From the IMG/VR virus record IMGVR_UViG_3300021962_006733, positions 1 to 20,517 of that record: a stretch of DNA of 20,517 nt. One strand, written 5' to 3'. Of the stretch, positions 5,876 through 12,883 are shown piece by piece (the first letter of the stretch is position 1; every line of letters begins with the position of its first letter). The notes below the pieces were generated by a model. That model was given only the letters and a program-made list of their open reading frames with translations, was not told the origin of the DNA and ran no database searches. A program made the translations under genes and the position numbers. Source of the DNA: a virus.

Positions 5876-6667
5876 TTATTTTTGTGCTGTTTTTCTTTTG
5901 ATCATGTACTTTTTGTAAACATTTGTTGTGTCTTTATCTTCTTGCCTCATAGCACCATAACCAAATATTAAAGTTTGTCTTACTACATCACTCGTATTAG
6001 TAGCAGTACCGTGTAATAACCAACCATCAAACATAATACAGTCTCCAGTTTTTAGTTCAATTGGAACCATATTGTGTCCTCTGTAAGTCTTAATGTCTGT
6101 AGCTGTAATCTTCATAGGAAAACATTTGCAAGTCTTTCCTGATGCACATCCATCTCGACAGTATTCTAAACTAGTTGTTCTTTTTGGTTCTATATCTTCT
6201 ACCCAAAGACACCCACCCTGTTCAGTGGTATCAGTTAAACTAACATAGGCGCTGTAGAATTCGTTTGTAATTTCTTCGTGTACACTAGAAGGATTATCTT
6301 GATGTGGTAAGAAAGCAGGATAGTCTTGTTTTTGAGTAATGATTCTATCTTTTATAAATCGTACATCATCATTTATTTTTCGAAATTCATCTTCAAAATG
6401 TTTTATTAGTTCTATACCTTCTGGCCTGGTTTGTATTTTTCCATTACATTTAATCATGAACAATTTGTTACCTTCTCGAAGCACGTTAGGTTCAATAAAC
6501 TCATTAGGATTTGAATCTTTAATTCCTGCTGTTTCTAGAATAACTTCTTTTTCTATCTCTTTTATTAATGTTTTCCAGTCATTGACGTTCTCAATAGTCA
6601 ACAGATTTTTAATAACAGTATAACCTTTTTTCTTAAGTTCTTGTAAATTATTGTCAGATATAAACAT
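5876..6667 (-). CDS. PhyH-family 2OG-Fe(II) dioxygenase, copy 2
   Basis: The 263-residue protein shares the fold and most of the sequence of the dioxygenase at 2838-3644. Iron ligands are in FLPHQDNPSS (H122, D124) and WLLHGTA (H219); the 2OG-binding arginine is in VVRQTLIFGYG (R230). The same four-cysteine insertion is kept (C170, C174, C180, C182). The N-terminal 70 residues and C-terminal 25 are the most diverged from the paralogue, while the core holds a 96-bp identical tract, suggesting duplication with gene conversion. It is the first gene of the cassette, with a GATAAATA late box ending six bases before its ATG and an overlapping 12-bp palindrome. Similar proteins are common in marine T4-like phages; their substrates are generally unknown. 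Confidence 0.9.
   Translation of the reverse strand: MFISDNNLQELKKKGYTVIKNLLTIENVNDWKTLIKEIEKEVILETAGIKDSNPNEFIEPNVLREGNKLFMIKCNGKIQTRPEGIELIKHFEDEFRKINDDVRFIKDRIITQKQDYPAFLPHQDNPSSVHEEITNEFYSAYVSLTDTTEQGGCLWVEDIEPKRTTSLEYCRDGCASGKTCKCFPMKITATDIKTYRGHNMVPIELKTGDCIMFDGWLLHGTATNTSDVVRQTLIFGYGAMRQEDKDTTNVYKKYMIKRKTAQK
6177..6272. repeat. 96-bp direct repeat, copy in dioxygenase 2
   Basis: Identical by eye to 3160-3255. Shorter near-identical blocks also flank it in both genes. Recombination between the copies would delete the methyltransferase and TIM-barrel genes and leave one in-frame chimeric dioxygenase. Confidence 0.85.
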
Positions 6668-6673
6668 TGTTAA

Positions 6674-6681
6674 TATTTATC
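6674..6681 (-). promoter_or_regulatory. Late-promoter-like box GATAAATA before dioxygenase 2
   Basis: GATAAATA on the minus strand lies six bases before the ATG at 6667, with no Shine-Dalgarno sequence between. The predicted start site is about 6668. The box overlaps the perfect palindrome ATCAGTACTGAT at 6679-6690. Confidence 0.55.
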
Positions 6682-6690
6682 AGTACTGAT
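6679..6690. promoter_or_regulatory. 12-bp perfect palindrome ATCAGTACTGAT, possible operator
   Basis: The 12 bases are their own reverse complement and overlap the upstream edge of the late box that would drive the metabolic cassette. A dimeric regulator could bind here; this is inference from symmetry and position. Confidence 0.35.
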
Positions 6691-6712
6691 TTTTGTAAAA
6701 GAAATTTACAAT

Positions 6713-6868
6713 TTATAGATTGAATTTATCTAAAAATCTTTTACTGCTTTCGTTAGCAGTTTCTCGCATATGGTTTTTAATTCTTTCCATAAGCTCTTCT
6801 AGATGCTGTTCATACTTTTCTGGATCTTCAGCAAAGTTTTTTAAGAAATCGTCGTCAAAATTATCCAT
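6713..6868 (-). CDS. Small acidic protein, 51 aa, coupled to nrdB
   Basis: Unrecognised. It begins MDNFDDDFLKNFAEDPEKYE and continues as one or two charged helices (residues about 18-45) ending SSKRFLDKFNL. The frame is open upstream into nrdB, but the natural start is the ATG at 6868, which overlaps the nrdB stop as TAATG, so translation is coupled. Its stoichiometric link to the reductase could mean a role in nucleotide metabolism, or it may just be a passenger. A stem of seven AT pairs follows the stop but has no U-tract, so it is not a convincing terminator. Confidence 0.7.
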   Translation of the reverse strand: MDNFDDDFLKNFAEDPEKYEQHLEELMERIKNHMRETANESSKRFLDKFNL

Positions 6869-7968
6869 TATAGAGAAAATTTCTTGAATGAGTCTTTTTT
6901 GACGTCTTGTTTGATACCACCAACGATATAACTTTCCACTTCGGTCTCCTGGGGAGCGACTTGCATACCCCTTGAGCTCAACCAATGTGATGTCCACGGC
7001 AGGGGATTCTGTGTTGCTGGAGTATCGAACTCAGGATCAAATCCCAATGATTTTAATCTTTTGTTGGCGATGTGTTCCACGTACTGTCCTAATAATCTCT
7101 CGTTCAATCCAATGATACTTCCATCCTTGAACAGATGTCTTGCCCAGGCCTTTTCCTCTTCCACGCACTTCTTAAACATCTCTATCACAGTCTTGTCTTG
7201 ACTTTTCATAATCTTGACCATGTCTTTGTCGTCGCCTTTTTGCCAGGCCTTGATCACGTGTGTGGTTAAATTTAAATGTGTTGCTTCGTCTCGAGCAATC
7301 AGTGAAAGTATCTTAGCAGATCCTTCCATCAGTTTCAGTTCTCCAAATGCGAATGTGCAGGCGAAAGATACATAGAATCTCAATCCTTCTAATAGGTTCA
7401 CATTGACCATTGCTAGATATAATTGTTTCTTAACTTCGTCCATGTCGCCTTTGCCTTTGACCACATAGTCCTGTGCAATTTCTGAGAAGCGATCATAGTT
7501 CTCTGTGACTGACACTGCTCGTTTTAGTATCTCGTTGTCGTTCAATATTGTGTCAAACACTTCTGATGGATCTGCGTACACGTTCTTCATTATGTGTGTG
7601 TAGGCTCTGGAGTGTATGGTTTCAAAGAAATCCCAAGTAACAATACAGCCTTCCAACTCTGGATTAGAACAGTAGGGTAGGAAACTTAGGCAAGGTCCTC
7701 GACCTTGTACTGAATCCAACAGTGTCTGATATTTTAAATTTGATGTGAATATGTGCTTCTGTTCTGGACGGAAGTTTTGAAAATCTGCTCTATCCTTCTG
7801 TAGTGATACTTCCTCTGCTCTCCAGAAGTAGCCCAACATTGTTTGGTTCAGTTTGTCAAATTGTGGATACTTGAACACGTCATATCTCTGGATCGCTTGA
7901 TCTTCCCCAAAGAACATGGGTTGTTTGCTCCAGTCCACTTCATTTCTGTTGAATACTGTTTTTGCCAT
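6868..7968 (-). CDS. nrdB: Ribonucleoside-diphosphate reductase, beta subunit (class Ia)
   Basis: NrdB houses the diiron-tyrosyl radical that starts ribonucleotide reduction in the NrdA partner. The 366-residue protein shows the E. coli-type signatures: FFGEDQAIQRYD near the N-terminus, NLKYQTLLDSVQGRGP with iron ligand D85, and ETIHSRAYTHIMKN with E116, H119 and the radical tyrosine Y123. Later ligand helices are LLEGLRFYVSFACTF and ARDEATHLNLT. The C-terminal tail (about 350-366, ending FKKFSL) has the form that docks on NrdA. It starts 3 nt after nrdA, in the same operon, with a weak AAGG just before the ATG. Length and key residues are intact, so it should be active. Confidence 0.97.
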   Translation of the reverse strand: MAKTVFNRNEVDWSKQPMFFGEDQAIQRYDVFKYPQFDKLNQTMLGYFWRAEEVSLQKDRADFQNFRPEQKHIFTSNLKYQTLLDSVQGRGPCLSFLPYCSNPELEGCIVTWDFFETIHSRAYTHIMKNVYADPSEVFDTILNDNEILKRAVSVTENYDRFSEIAQDYVVKGKGDMDEVKKQLYLAMVNVNLLEGLRFYVSFACTFAFGELKLMEGSAKILSLIARDEATHLNLTTHVIKAWQKGDDKDMVKIMKSQDKTVIEMFKKCVEEEKAWARHLFKDGSIIGLNERLLGQYVEHIANKRLKSLGFDPEFDTPATQNPLPWTSHWLSSRGMQVAPQETEVESYIVGGIKQDVKKDSFKKFSL

Positions 7969-7971
7969 ACC

Positions 7972-10443
7972 TTAAATTACACACGCCTCACAATCGTCAT
8001 CCTCTTCAGACATAACTGATTCAGTGTGTCCATTAACTTTAGCATGACCATTGACTTCTGTCAATTGATCTAGCTCAACATCTTCTCCATCTTGTGTTTC
8101 TGTAGTTTCAATACCAGATGGTTGATGATCTTCTTCCTCACCTTTGAAGTCATAGGTATTTTGGTAATAAGAAGTTTTCCAACCGTATTTGTAGGAGGTT
8201 AACAGATCATTGGCCATCACTGACAGGGGAACTTCGTTGTTCTCGTAGTTCTGCGGATTGTAACTCCAGTTACCAGATATAGCCTGATCAAAATATTTCT
8301 GCATCATTGCCACAATATTAATATAACCCTCGTTGCTTTTCATTTCCCACAACAGAGTGTAGGCATTTTTTAATTTAGGAAAGCCTGGCACTATCTGTTT
8401 GAGTGGTCCTTTTTTACTTTTCTTAATGGATAACAATGCTCTCGGTGGTTCAATACCGTTCGTCTCGTTGCTGACAACTGAAGAACTCTCTGATGGCATC
8501 TGTGCGGACAATGTGCTGTGCCTCAATCCAAACTTGGCGATGTCCTTTCTCAGAGCCTCCCAAGCATATCGAGTCTTGTGTGGCACGATCTTGTCTATGT
8601 CTTTCTTGTAGGTGTCTATCGGTAGGAGACCATCCGCATATTTGGTCCTATCAAATGCTTCACACTTACCTCTTTCTTCTGCTAGTTTATTACTTGCTTT
8701 CAATAGATTGAATTGGAATGCTTCTGACAGCCTGTCCACAGCGTCCCAAGCGTTGTTGTCTTCATATTTCAATCCCATCTTTGCAAGATAGTGTGCCAAC
8801 CCAATGTAACCTATGCCCAGCGATCTTCTTTTTCGAGTGGATATCTCTGCCGCTTTCACAGGGTATTCTTGATAGTCTATAATCTCTTCTAGTGCTCTCA
8901 CTGCTAGATCACAAAGATTTTCTAATTCTTCCAGATGATTCAATGATCCTACATTAATAGCGGAAAGGATGCAGAGTGCTATTTCCCCATCCACATCATC
9001 GATATGATTGATAGGTGTTGTGGGCAGAGTGATCTCTTGACAGAGATTGCTCATAGAAACTTTGTCTTTAAATGAAGAATGAGAATTCACGTGATCGATG
9101 TTCATTATGTAGATACGTCCTGTTTCTGCTCGCTCTTTCAAAAGATCAAAGAACAGTTCTTGTGCTGATATTTTCTTACCATTGGCAGATTTGTCTTTCT
9201 CATATTTCACATATAGTTCGTCAAATGCTTCGGTTCCGAATGCGTCATACAGTCCCGGAACTTCGTGTGGAGAGAACAGAGTGATCTCTTGATCATTGAT
9301 GAATCTTTCATAGAACAGTTTGCTGATCTGTATGGAATAATCCAGTTTACGAACTCGATTGTCTTCTGTGCCTTTGTTGTTCTTTAGTACCAGTATGTCT
9401 TCAATCTCTTGATGCCATATAGGGAAATGCACAGTTGCAGAACCGCCTCGCACACCATTCTGTGTGCAACATCTCACAGTGCTTTCAAATTTCTTGAGGA
9501 ACGGTACCACACCTGTGTGCTGTACTTCACCGCCTCTTATCTTTGCGTTGATCCCTCTGATCCTACCAGCATTGATACCAATGCCTGCACGGCGTGCCAC
9601 ATACAGACCAATAGCCATATCGCTAGAAAAAATAGAAGACAGAGTGTCGTCACTGTCCACCAAAACGCAACTTGCAAATTGACGTATAGGTGTTCTAACA
9701 CCTGCCATGACCGGAGTTGGGATATTAATTTTGAATTGCGAAATTGCATCATAATATCTTTTAACATAGTTCATCCTTTTGTTTTTTGGATAGTCAGCGA
9801 ACAAAGTTGCGGCGATCATCATATACATATCCTGAGGAGTTTCATACAGTTGTCCTGATGATCTATCCTGCACAAGATATTTGTCCACAACCTGTCTCAA
9901 ACCAGCATAGGCGAAATTGAGATCTCGCTCTCTGCGTATCCAAGTGTTGAGTTTTTTAATTTCAGTCTTATTGTATTTCTCCACTATGCCTTTATCATAA
10001 ACTCCTAATCTAATATTTCTCATAATCAATTTTAGTAGTGGAAGATATTCATACTGACCGTGAGCTTCTTTTCTTACATCATATAATAAAAGTCTTGAAG
10101 CGGCGTATTGGTAATTAGGATTTTCTAGTGTGGTGAGGTCGTTGGCCGAACGCACCAATACGTTTTGAATGTCTTTAGAAGAGATACCATCAAAGAATTG
10201 TAGGTTGGCGTGTATCTCGATCTGTGATGCTGACACACCCGACAGTCCCTCGCAGGCCTCTTCTACGACGAAATGAATTTTGTTGATGTCCAATAACTCC
10301 TGAGTGCCATCCCTCTTGGTAATCTTGATGGTAGAAGGATTGGTCGCAGTCATAATTTTAATGTTCGAGTCAGTGATTGTTTTAGTTTTTGTATGGGTAT
10401 TTATCTGAATTTTTTTATTGGTGGTGGAAATAGTTTCTGTCAT
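7972..10443 (-). CDS. nrdA: Ribonucleoside-diphosphate reductase, alpha subunit (class Ia)
   Basis: NrdA carries the catalytic and allosteric sites that turn ribonucleoside diphosphates into deoxy forms. The 823-residue product has an N-terminal ATP-cone (about 36-125), redox cysteine C259 in FASCVLVDSDD, the active-site loop SNLCQEITLPT (N466, C468, E470), the partner cysteine C491 in CILSAINVG, and the C-terminal shuttle pair C818/C821 in DCEACVI. It is longer than E. coli NrdA (761) because of a threonine/lysine-rich N-terminal extension of about 30 residues and an acidic tail of about 60 residues containing a VNGH repeat. The ATG for residue 31 (10353) is a credible alternative start, since a GATAAATA box lies at 10399-10406 inside the extension. 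nrdB follows after 3 nt. Confidence 0.97.
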   Translation of the reverse strand: MTETISTTNKKIQINTHTKTKTITDSNIKIMTATNPSTIKITKRDGTQELLDINKIHFVVEEACEGLSGVSASQIEIHANLQFFDGISSKDIQNVLVRSANDLTTLENPNYQYAASRLLLYDVRKEAHGQYEYLPLLKLIMRNIRLGVYDKGIVEKYNKTEIKKLNTWIRRERDLNFAYAGLRQVVDKYLVQDRSSGQLYETPQDMYMMIAATLFADYPKNKRMNYVKRYYDAISQFKINIPTPVMAGVRTPIRQFASCVLVDSDDTLSSIFSSDMAIGLYVARRAGIGINAGRIRGINAKIRGGEVQHTGVVPFLKKFESTVRCCTQNGVRGGSATVHFPIWHQEIEDILVLKNNKGTEDNRVRKLDYSIQISKLFYERFINDQEITLFSPHEVPGLYDAFGTEAFDELYVKYEKDKSANGKKISAQELFFDLLKERAETGRIYIMNIDHVNSHSSFKDKVSMSNLCQEITLPTTPINHIDDVDGEIALCILSAINVGSLNHLEELENLCDLAVRALEEIIDYQEYPVKAAEISTRKRRSLGIGYIGLAHYLAKMGLKYEDNNAWDAVDRLSEAFQFNLLKASNKLAEERGKCEAFDRTKYADGLLPIDTYKKDIDKIVPHKTRYAWEALRKDIAKFGLRHSTLSAQMPSESSSVVSNETNGIEPPRALLSIKKSKKGPLKQIVPGFPKLKNAYTLLWEMKSNEGYINIVAMMQKYFDQAISGNWSYNPQNYENNEVPLSVMANDLLTSYKYGWKTSYYQNTYDFKGEEEDHQPSGIETTETQDGEDVELDQLTEVNGHAKVNGHTESVMSEEDDDCEACVI

Positions 10444-10548
10444 CGGTTCCGTCGTTCTTGTTTATTTTTATATGCTAGTATAACGAAGGAATCGTTGTGT
10501 GTCTATAGGAAAAAAAGAAATGTGGGTAGATTATTTTACAACTGACGG
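10444..10548 (-). promoter_or_regulatory. Gap between tail spike and nrdA, likely nrd promoter region
   Basis: This 105-bp minus-strand gap precedes nrdA. It holds a TATACT hexamer (near 10480) and a TATAAAAATA stretch (about 10464-10473), but I see no convincing -35 element, no exact late box and no terminator with a U-tract. A weak stem AACGA/TCGTT with a five-base loop lies near 10483-10497. Some promoter is expected here; its identity is unsure. Confidence 0.3.
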
Positions 10549-12147
10549 TTATACCATTTCAGATACTTGATGATCCATAGTAGCCGCAGTACCTGTAGAA
10601 GTAGTGGTAAATTTTATTGTAACAGTTTCGTTTCCGGAAACAGTTGAATCTTCATCACTCATATCAGCAGTAAGAGTAACACCAATGTCTGTGTTTTCTT
10701 CATACTCATCATTGTAAGTAGTTAATGTGCCATTGGCATTAACTACAAAGGTACCTACTCTATAACCAGTACCTCTTTCAATTTTATAATTGATAACAAT
10801 TTTTTTATTTGCTGAAACGTGTAATCTAATTCCTGTTGTGGTAGCCGAAGATGTGTTGTCAGCAAGAGTAATTTGTTGAATTTGTTTTTGCGATACTCCT
10901 ATTCCTTGTACTTCTGGAATTGGAGTGATACTAGTTGATCTTCTTTGAGTTCCATCAAAATAATCTAATAAACTTGAACATTCGTCTGTATTGAAAAGAA
11001 TGATAGGAGAGTAACCATCTGTTAAATTAACATCATCATTAGCCGTTCCTACTGTTCGTGCAAAGAAGTTATTAAAACTTACAACACCTCTTACTTCTCC
11101 GACACCAGAATTAGCTCCTGATGCTGTTCCGTCTACTCTGATACCATTTGAATAAATGTTATCAAATGTTGAACTTGTAATTTTTACATCCTTAGGACCA
11201 ATAGTTAAACCATTTGTAGATCCATCCACTGCTTCTCCTACGTATACACCATATCTTCCTGTGGAGAATTTACAGTCGTGTAATTTAATAGAAGTTGCAT
11301 CATATGAGAAATCTGCCAATCGTGCAAATTTTGTAAACTCACAAGAATCAAAAATAATATTTGAACAAGTTAAAGCATTTGTTGATCTTATTGTAACACC
11401 TTTTGAAGTTGTTACATCAGCACCGCCTGCCGCATATGTGCCTTGAAATTTACATCTCACAAAACGAGCATTGGTTACTGAATCCAAACTCACACCATTG
11501 TGTGCAGTTCCGTTTTTGAACGTCATTCCTTCGATATTAATATTAGTTGCTACAGTGGTCATAGCACCATACTCGTTGCCTGCATTGTCCTGTGTTTTCG
11601 CTACAGGAGCTGATGACCCTGAATAATAAATGATTGACTTGTCTATACCTTCACCTTCTATTGTTGCGTAAGGTGGTATTGTAATGGAAGAACTGATATT
11701 GTATTGACCAGCTGGAAAGAAAAGTTTTCTTCTAGATCGAGAATCTGTTTTGTCTGTGTCTGTGTACAATTCATCTAGTGCTCTTTGAATAGCCGCAGTA
11801 TCATCTGTACTACCATCTCCGGTGGCACCAAATGCTTTTATAGATACGTAATCGTCTAATCTCTGTTGTAGTGTTCGAGTAATATCTATACCGTTACCTG
11901 TAACGATAGGTGTGGATGCACCAAGATATCCTTTGTAAATGTATGATATTGCTGTAAGAAAACTAGATGACCCAGCAGTCATTATTTCTGTATTACCTAC
12001 AGCAGGAGCACCGTCTGCTACTGTGCCGTTTCCAATATATAATCTTTGTTCATCAACAACCCAACCCAACTCGCCAGCCGCAAGTTGTGGTAGATCTGTA
12101 GCAAGACCTCTTCTGTGTTGAATACGTGATATCTGAACAACTGCCAT
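10549..12147 (-). CDS. Tail spike/fibre with pectate-lyase-type beta-helix
   Basis: The 532-residue protein is probably a receptor-binding or depolymerase tail spike on the virion. Residues about 5-50 (ISRIQHRRGLATDLPQLAAG, then ELGWVVDEQRLYIGNG) match the short repeat found at the start of many phage fibre proteins and in the major tropism determinant N-terminal domain. Residues about 100-380 begin YVSIKAFGATGDGSTDDTAA, the hallmark of the pectate_lyase_3 family, and continue as a glycine/asparagine-rich beta-helix with short NIxFxxCxF-like coils. The rest (about 400-532) is a threonine-rich beta domain. The start is set by a perfect TATAAATA late box ending nine bases upstream. It is the last gene before the gap to nrdA. 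Whether it cleaves a polysaccharide cannot be told. Confidence 0.85.
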   Translation of the reverse strand: MAVVQISRIQHRRGLATDLPQLAAGELGWVVDEQRLYIGNGTVADGAPAVGNTEIMTAGSSSFLTAISYIYKGYLGASTPIVTGNGIDITRTLQQRLDDYVSIKAFGATGDGSTDDTAAIQRALDELYTDTDKTDSRSRRKLFFPAGQYNISSSITIPPYATIEGEGIDKSIIYYSGSSAPVAKTQDNAGNEYGAMTTVATNINIEGMTFKNGTAHNGVSLDSVTNARFVRCKFQGTYAAGGADVTTSKGVTIRSTNALTCSNIIFDSCEFTKFARLADFSYDATSIKLHDCKFSTGRYGVYVGEAVDGSTNGLTIGPKDVKITSSTFDNIYSNGIRVDGTASGANSGVGEVRGVVSFNNFFARTVGTANDDVNLTDGYSPIILFNTDECSSLLDYFDGTQRRSTSITPIPEVQGIGVSQKQIQQITLADNTSSATTTGIRLHVSANKKIVINYKIERGTGYRVGTFVVNANGTLTTYNDEYEENTDIGVTLTADMSDEDSTVSGNETVTIKFTTTSTGTAATMDHQVSEMV

Positions 12148-12156
12148 AATTTACAG

Positions 12157-12164
12157 TATTTATA
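12157..12164 (-). promoter_or_regulatory. T4-type late promoter box TATAAATA before tail spike
   Basis: This is the exact T4 late consensus on the minus strand, ending nine bases before the ATG at 12147. The expected start site near 12151 gives a leader of only about four bases. It abuts the stop of the nuclease gene. Confidence 0.75.
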
Positions 12165-12875
12165 TTAAAGAATGGACTTATAATATTGCTCTACTCTGCG
12201 ATACCACCGGTCGGACCATTTGTCGTAATCGTCTATTTCAAAGGTCTGATATTCGTTTTTCTGTGTGCATATAAAGATACGACCCGTGCGTATGTCCGTG
12301 TCAAATAACTTGTTGTGTGCCTCCGCATAGGCCACCAACTGTAGGAAATAGTCTTCCACCCATTCCGCTTTCTTTAGTTTGCGTGCCTGTTTGAAATCCA
12401 TTATGGCAGGTGCACCGTGACATACCCCCACAAGGTCTGTAGTGCCTGCATACAGTTCTGGATAGTAGAGATTGATCTCCGACCCCCAAACCTCTGATAC
12501 ATCTTTTAAACCGTGCTCAATGATCACATTAGCCATTGCGTGTGCTTTTTGTTGTATGAGGTTACTGCCAGGTGTACGATCTTGCCCTAACACGTGCTTC
12601 TCAAGACTGCGGTGCATCACTGTGCCGATGTTGGCTGATTCTGTAGCAATCCTCTGTGCCTCTTGTTCGCCTATTCTTTTCTTCCAAGCATTAAGGTGTG
12701 TCATGTCTTTGGTAGCAGAAAGTATAGTGGTTACTGATGGTACTTGTCTTCCGTCGGGTGTAGCATAATGTCTGCGACCTTCTGTGGTTACTCGTTTGAT
12801 TTGATCATAAGGATACTTTGCATTTACTACAATGCCTTGTTTTTGTAGAATTTCGTTTGATATTTTCACAGCCAT
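12165..12875 (-). CDS. RecB-like PD-(D/E)XK exonuclease
   Basis: This 236-residue protein belongs to the RecB/Cas4-like PD-(D/E)XK nucleases, which degrade or process DNA ends with divalent metals. Motifs appear in the expected order: GTVMHRSLE (H88), WGSEINLYYPE with E133, AGTTDLVG with D147, IMDFKQA with D160 and K162, and the helix DYFLQLVAYAEAH with the Q-x3-Y motif (Q179, Y183). Length and motif spacing are complete. In T4-like phages such nucleases serve in recombination, repair or host DNA breakdown. It lies between the radical SAM gene (8-nt gap) and the tail spike, and has no clear Shine-Dalgarno sequence. Confidence 0.85.
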   Translation of the reverse strand: MAVKISNEILQKQGIVVNAKYPYDQIKRVTTEGRRHYATPDGRQVPSVTTILSATKDMTHLNAWKKRIGEQEAQRIATESANIGTVMHRSLEKHVLGQDRTPGSNLIQQKAHAMANVIIEHGLKDVSEVWGSEINLYYPELYAGTTDLVGVCHGAPAIMDFKQARKLKKAEWVEDYFLQLVAYAEAHNKLFDTDIRTGRIFICTQKNEYQTFEIDDYDKWSDRWYRRVEQYYKSIL

Positions 12876-12883
12876 ATTATAAT

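Noticed and set aside
6691-6716. AT-rich stem TTGTAAA/TTTACAA after the 51-residue gene as a terminator
   Set aside because: The stem has almost no G-C pairs and no U-tract follows on the minus strand.
9409-9858. Plus-strand open frame of 149 codons
   Set aside because: It lies fully opposite conserved nrdA coding sequence and has no recognisable domain or ribosome binding site.
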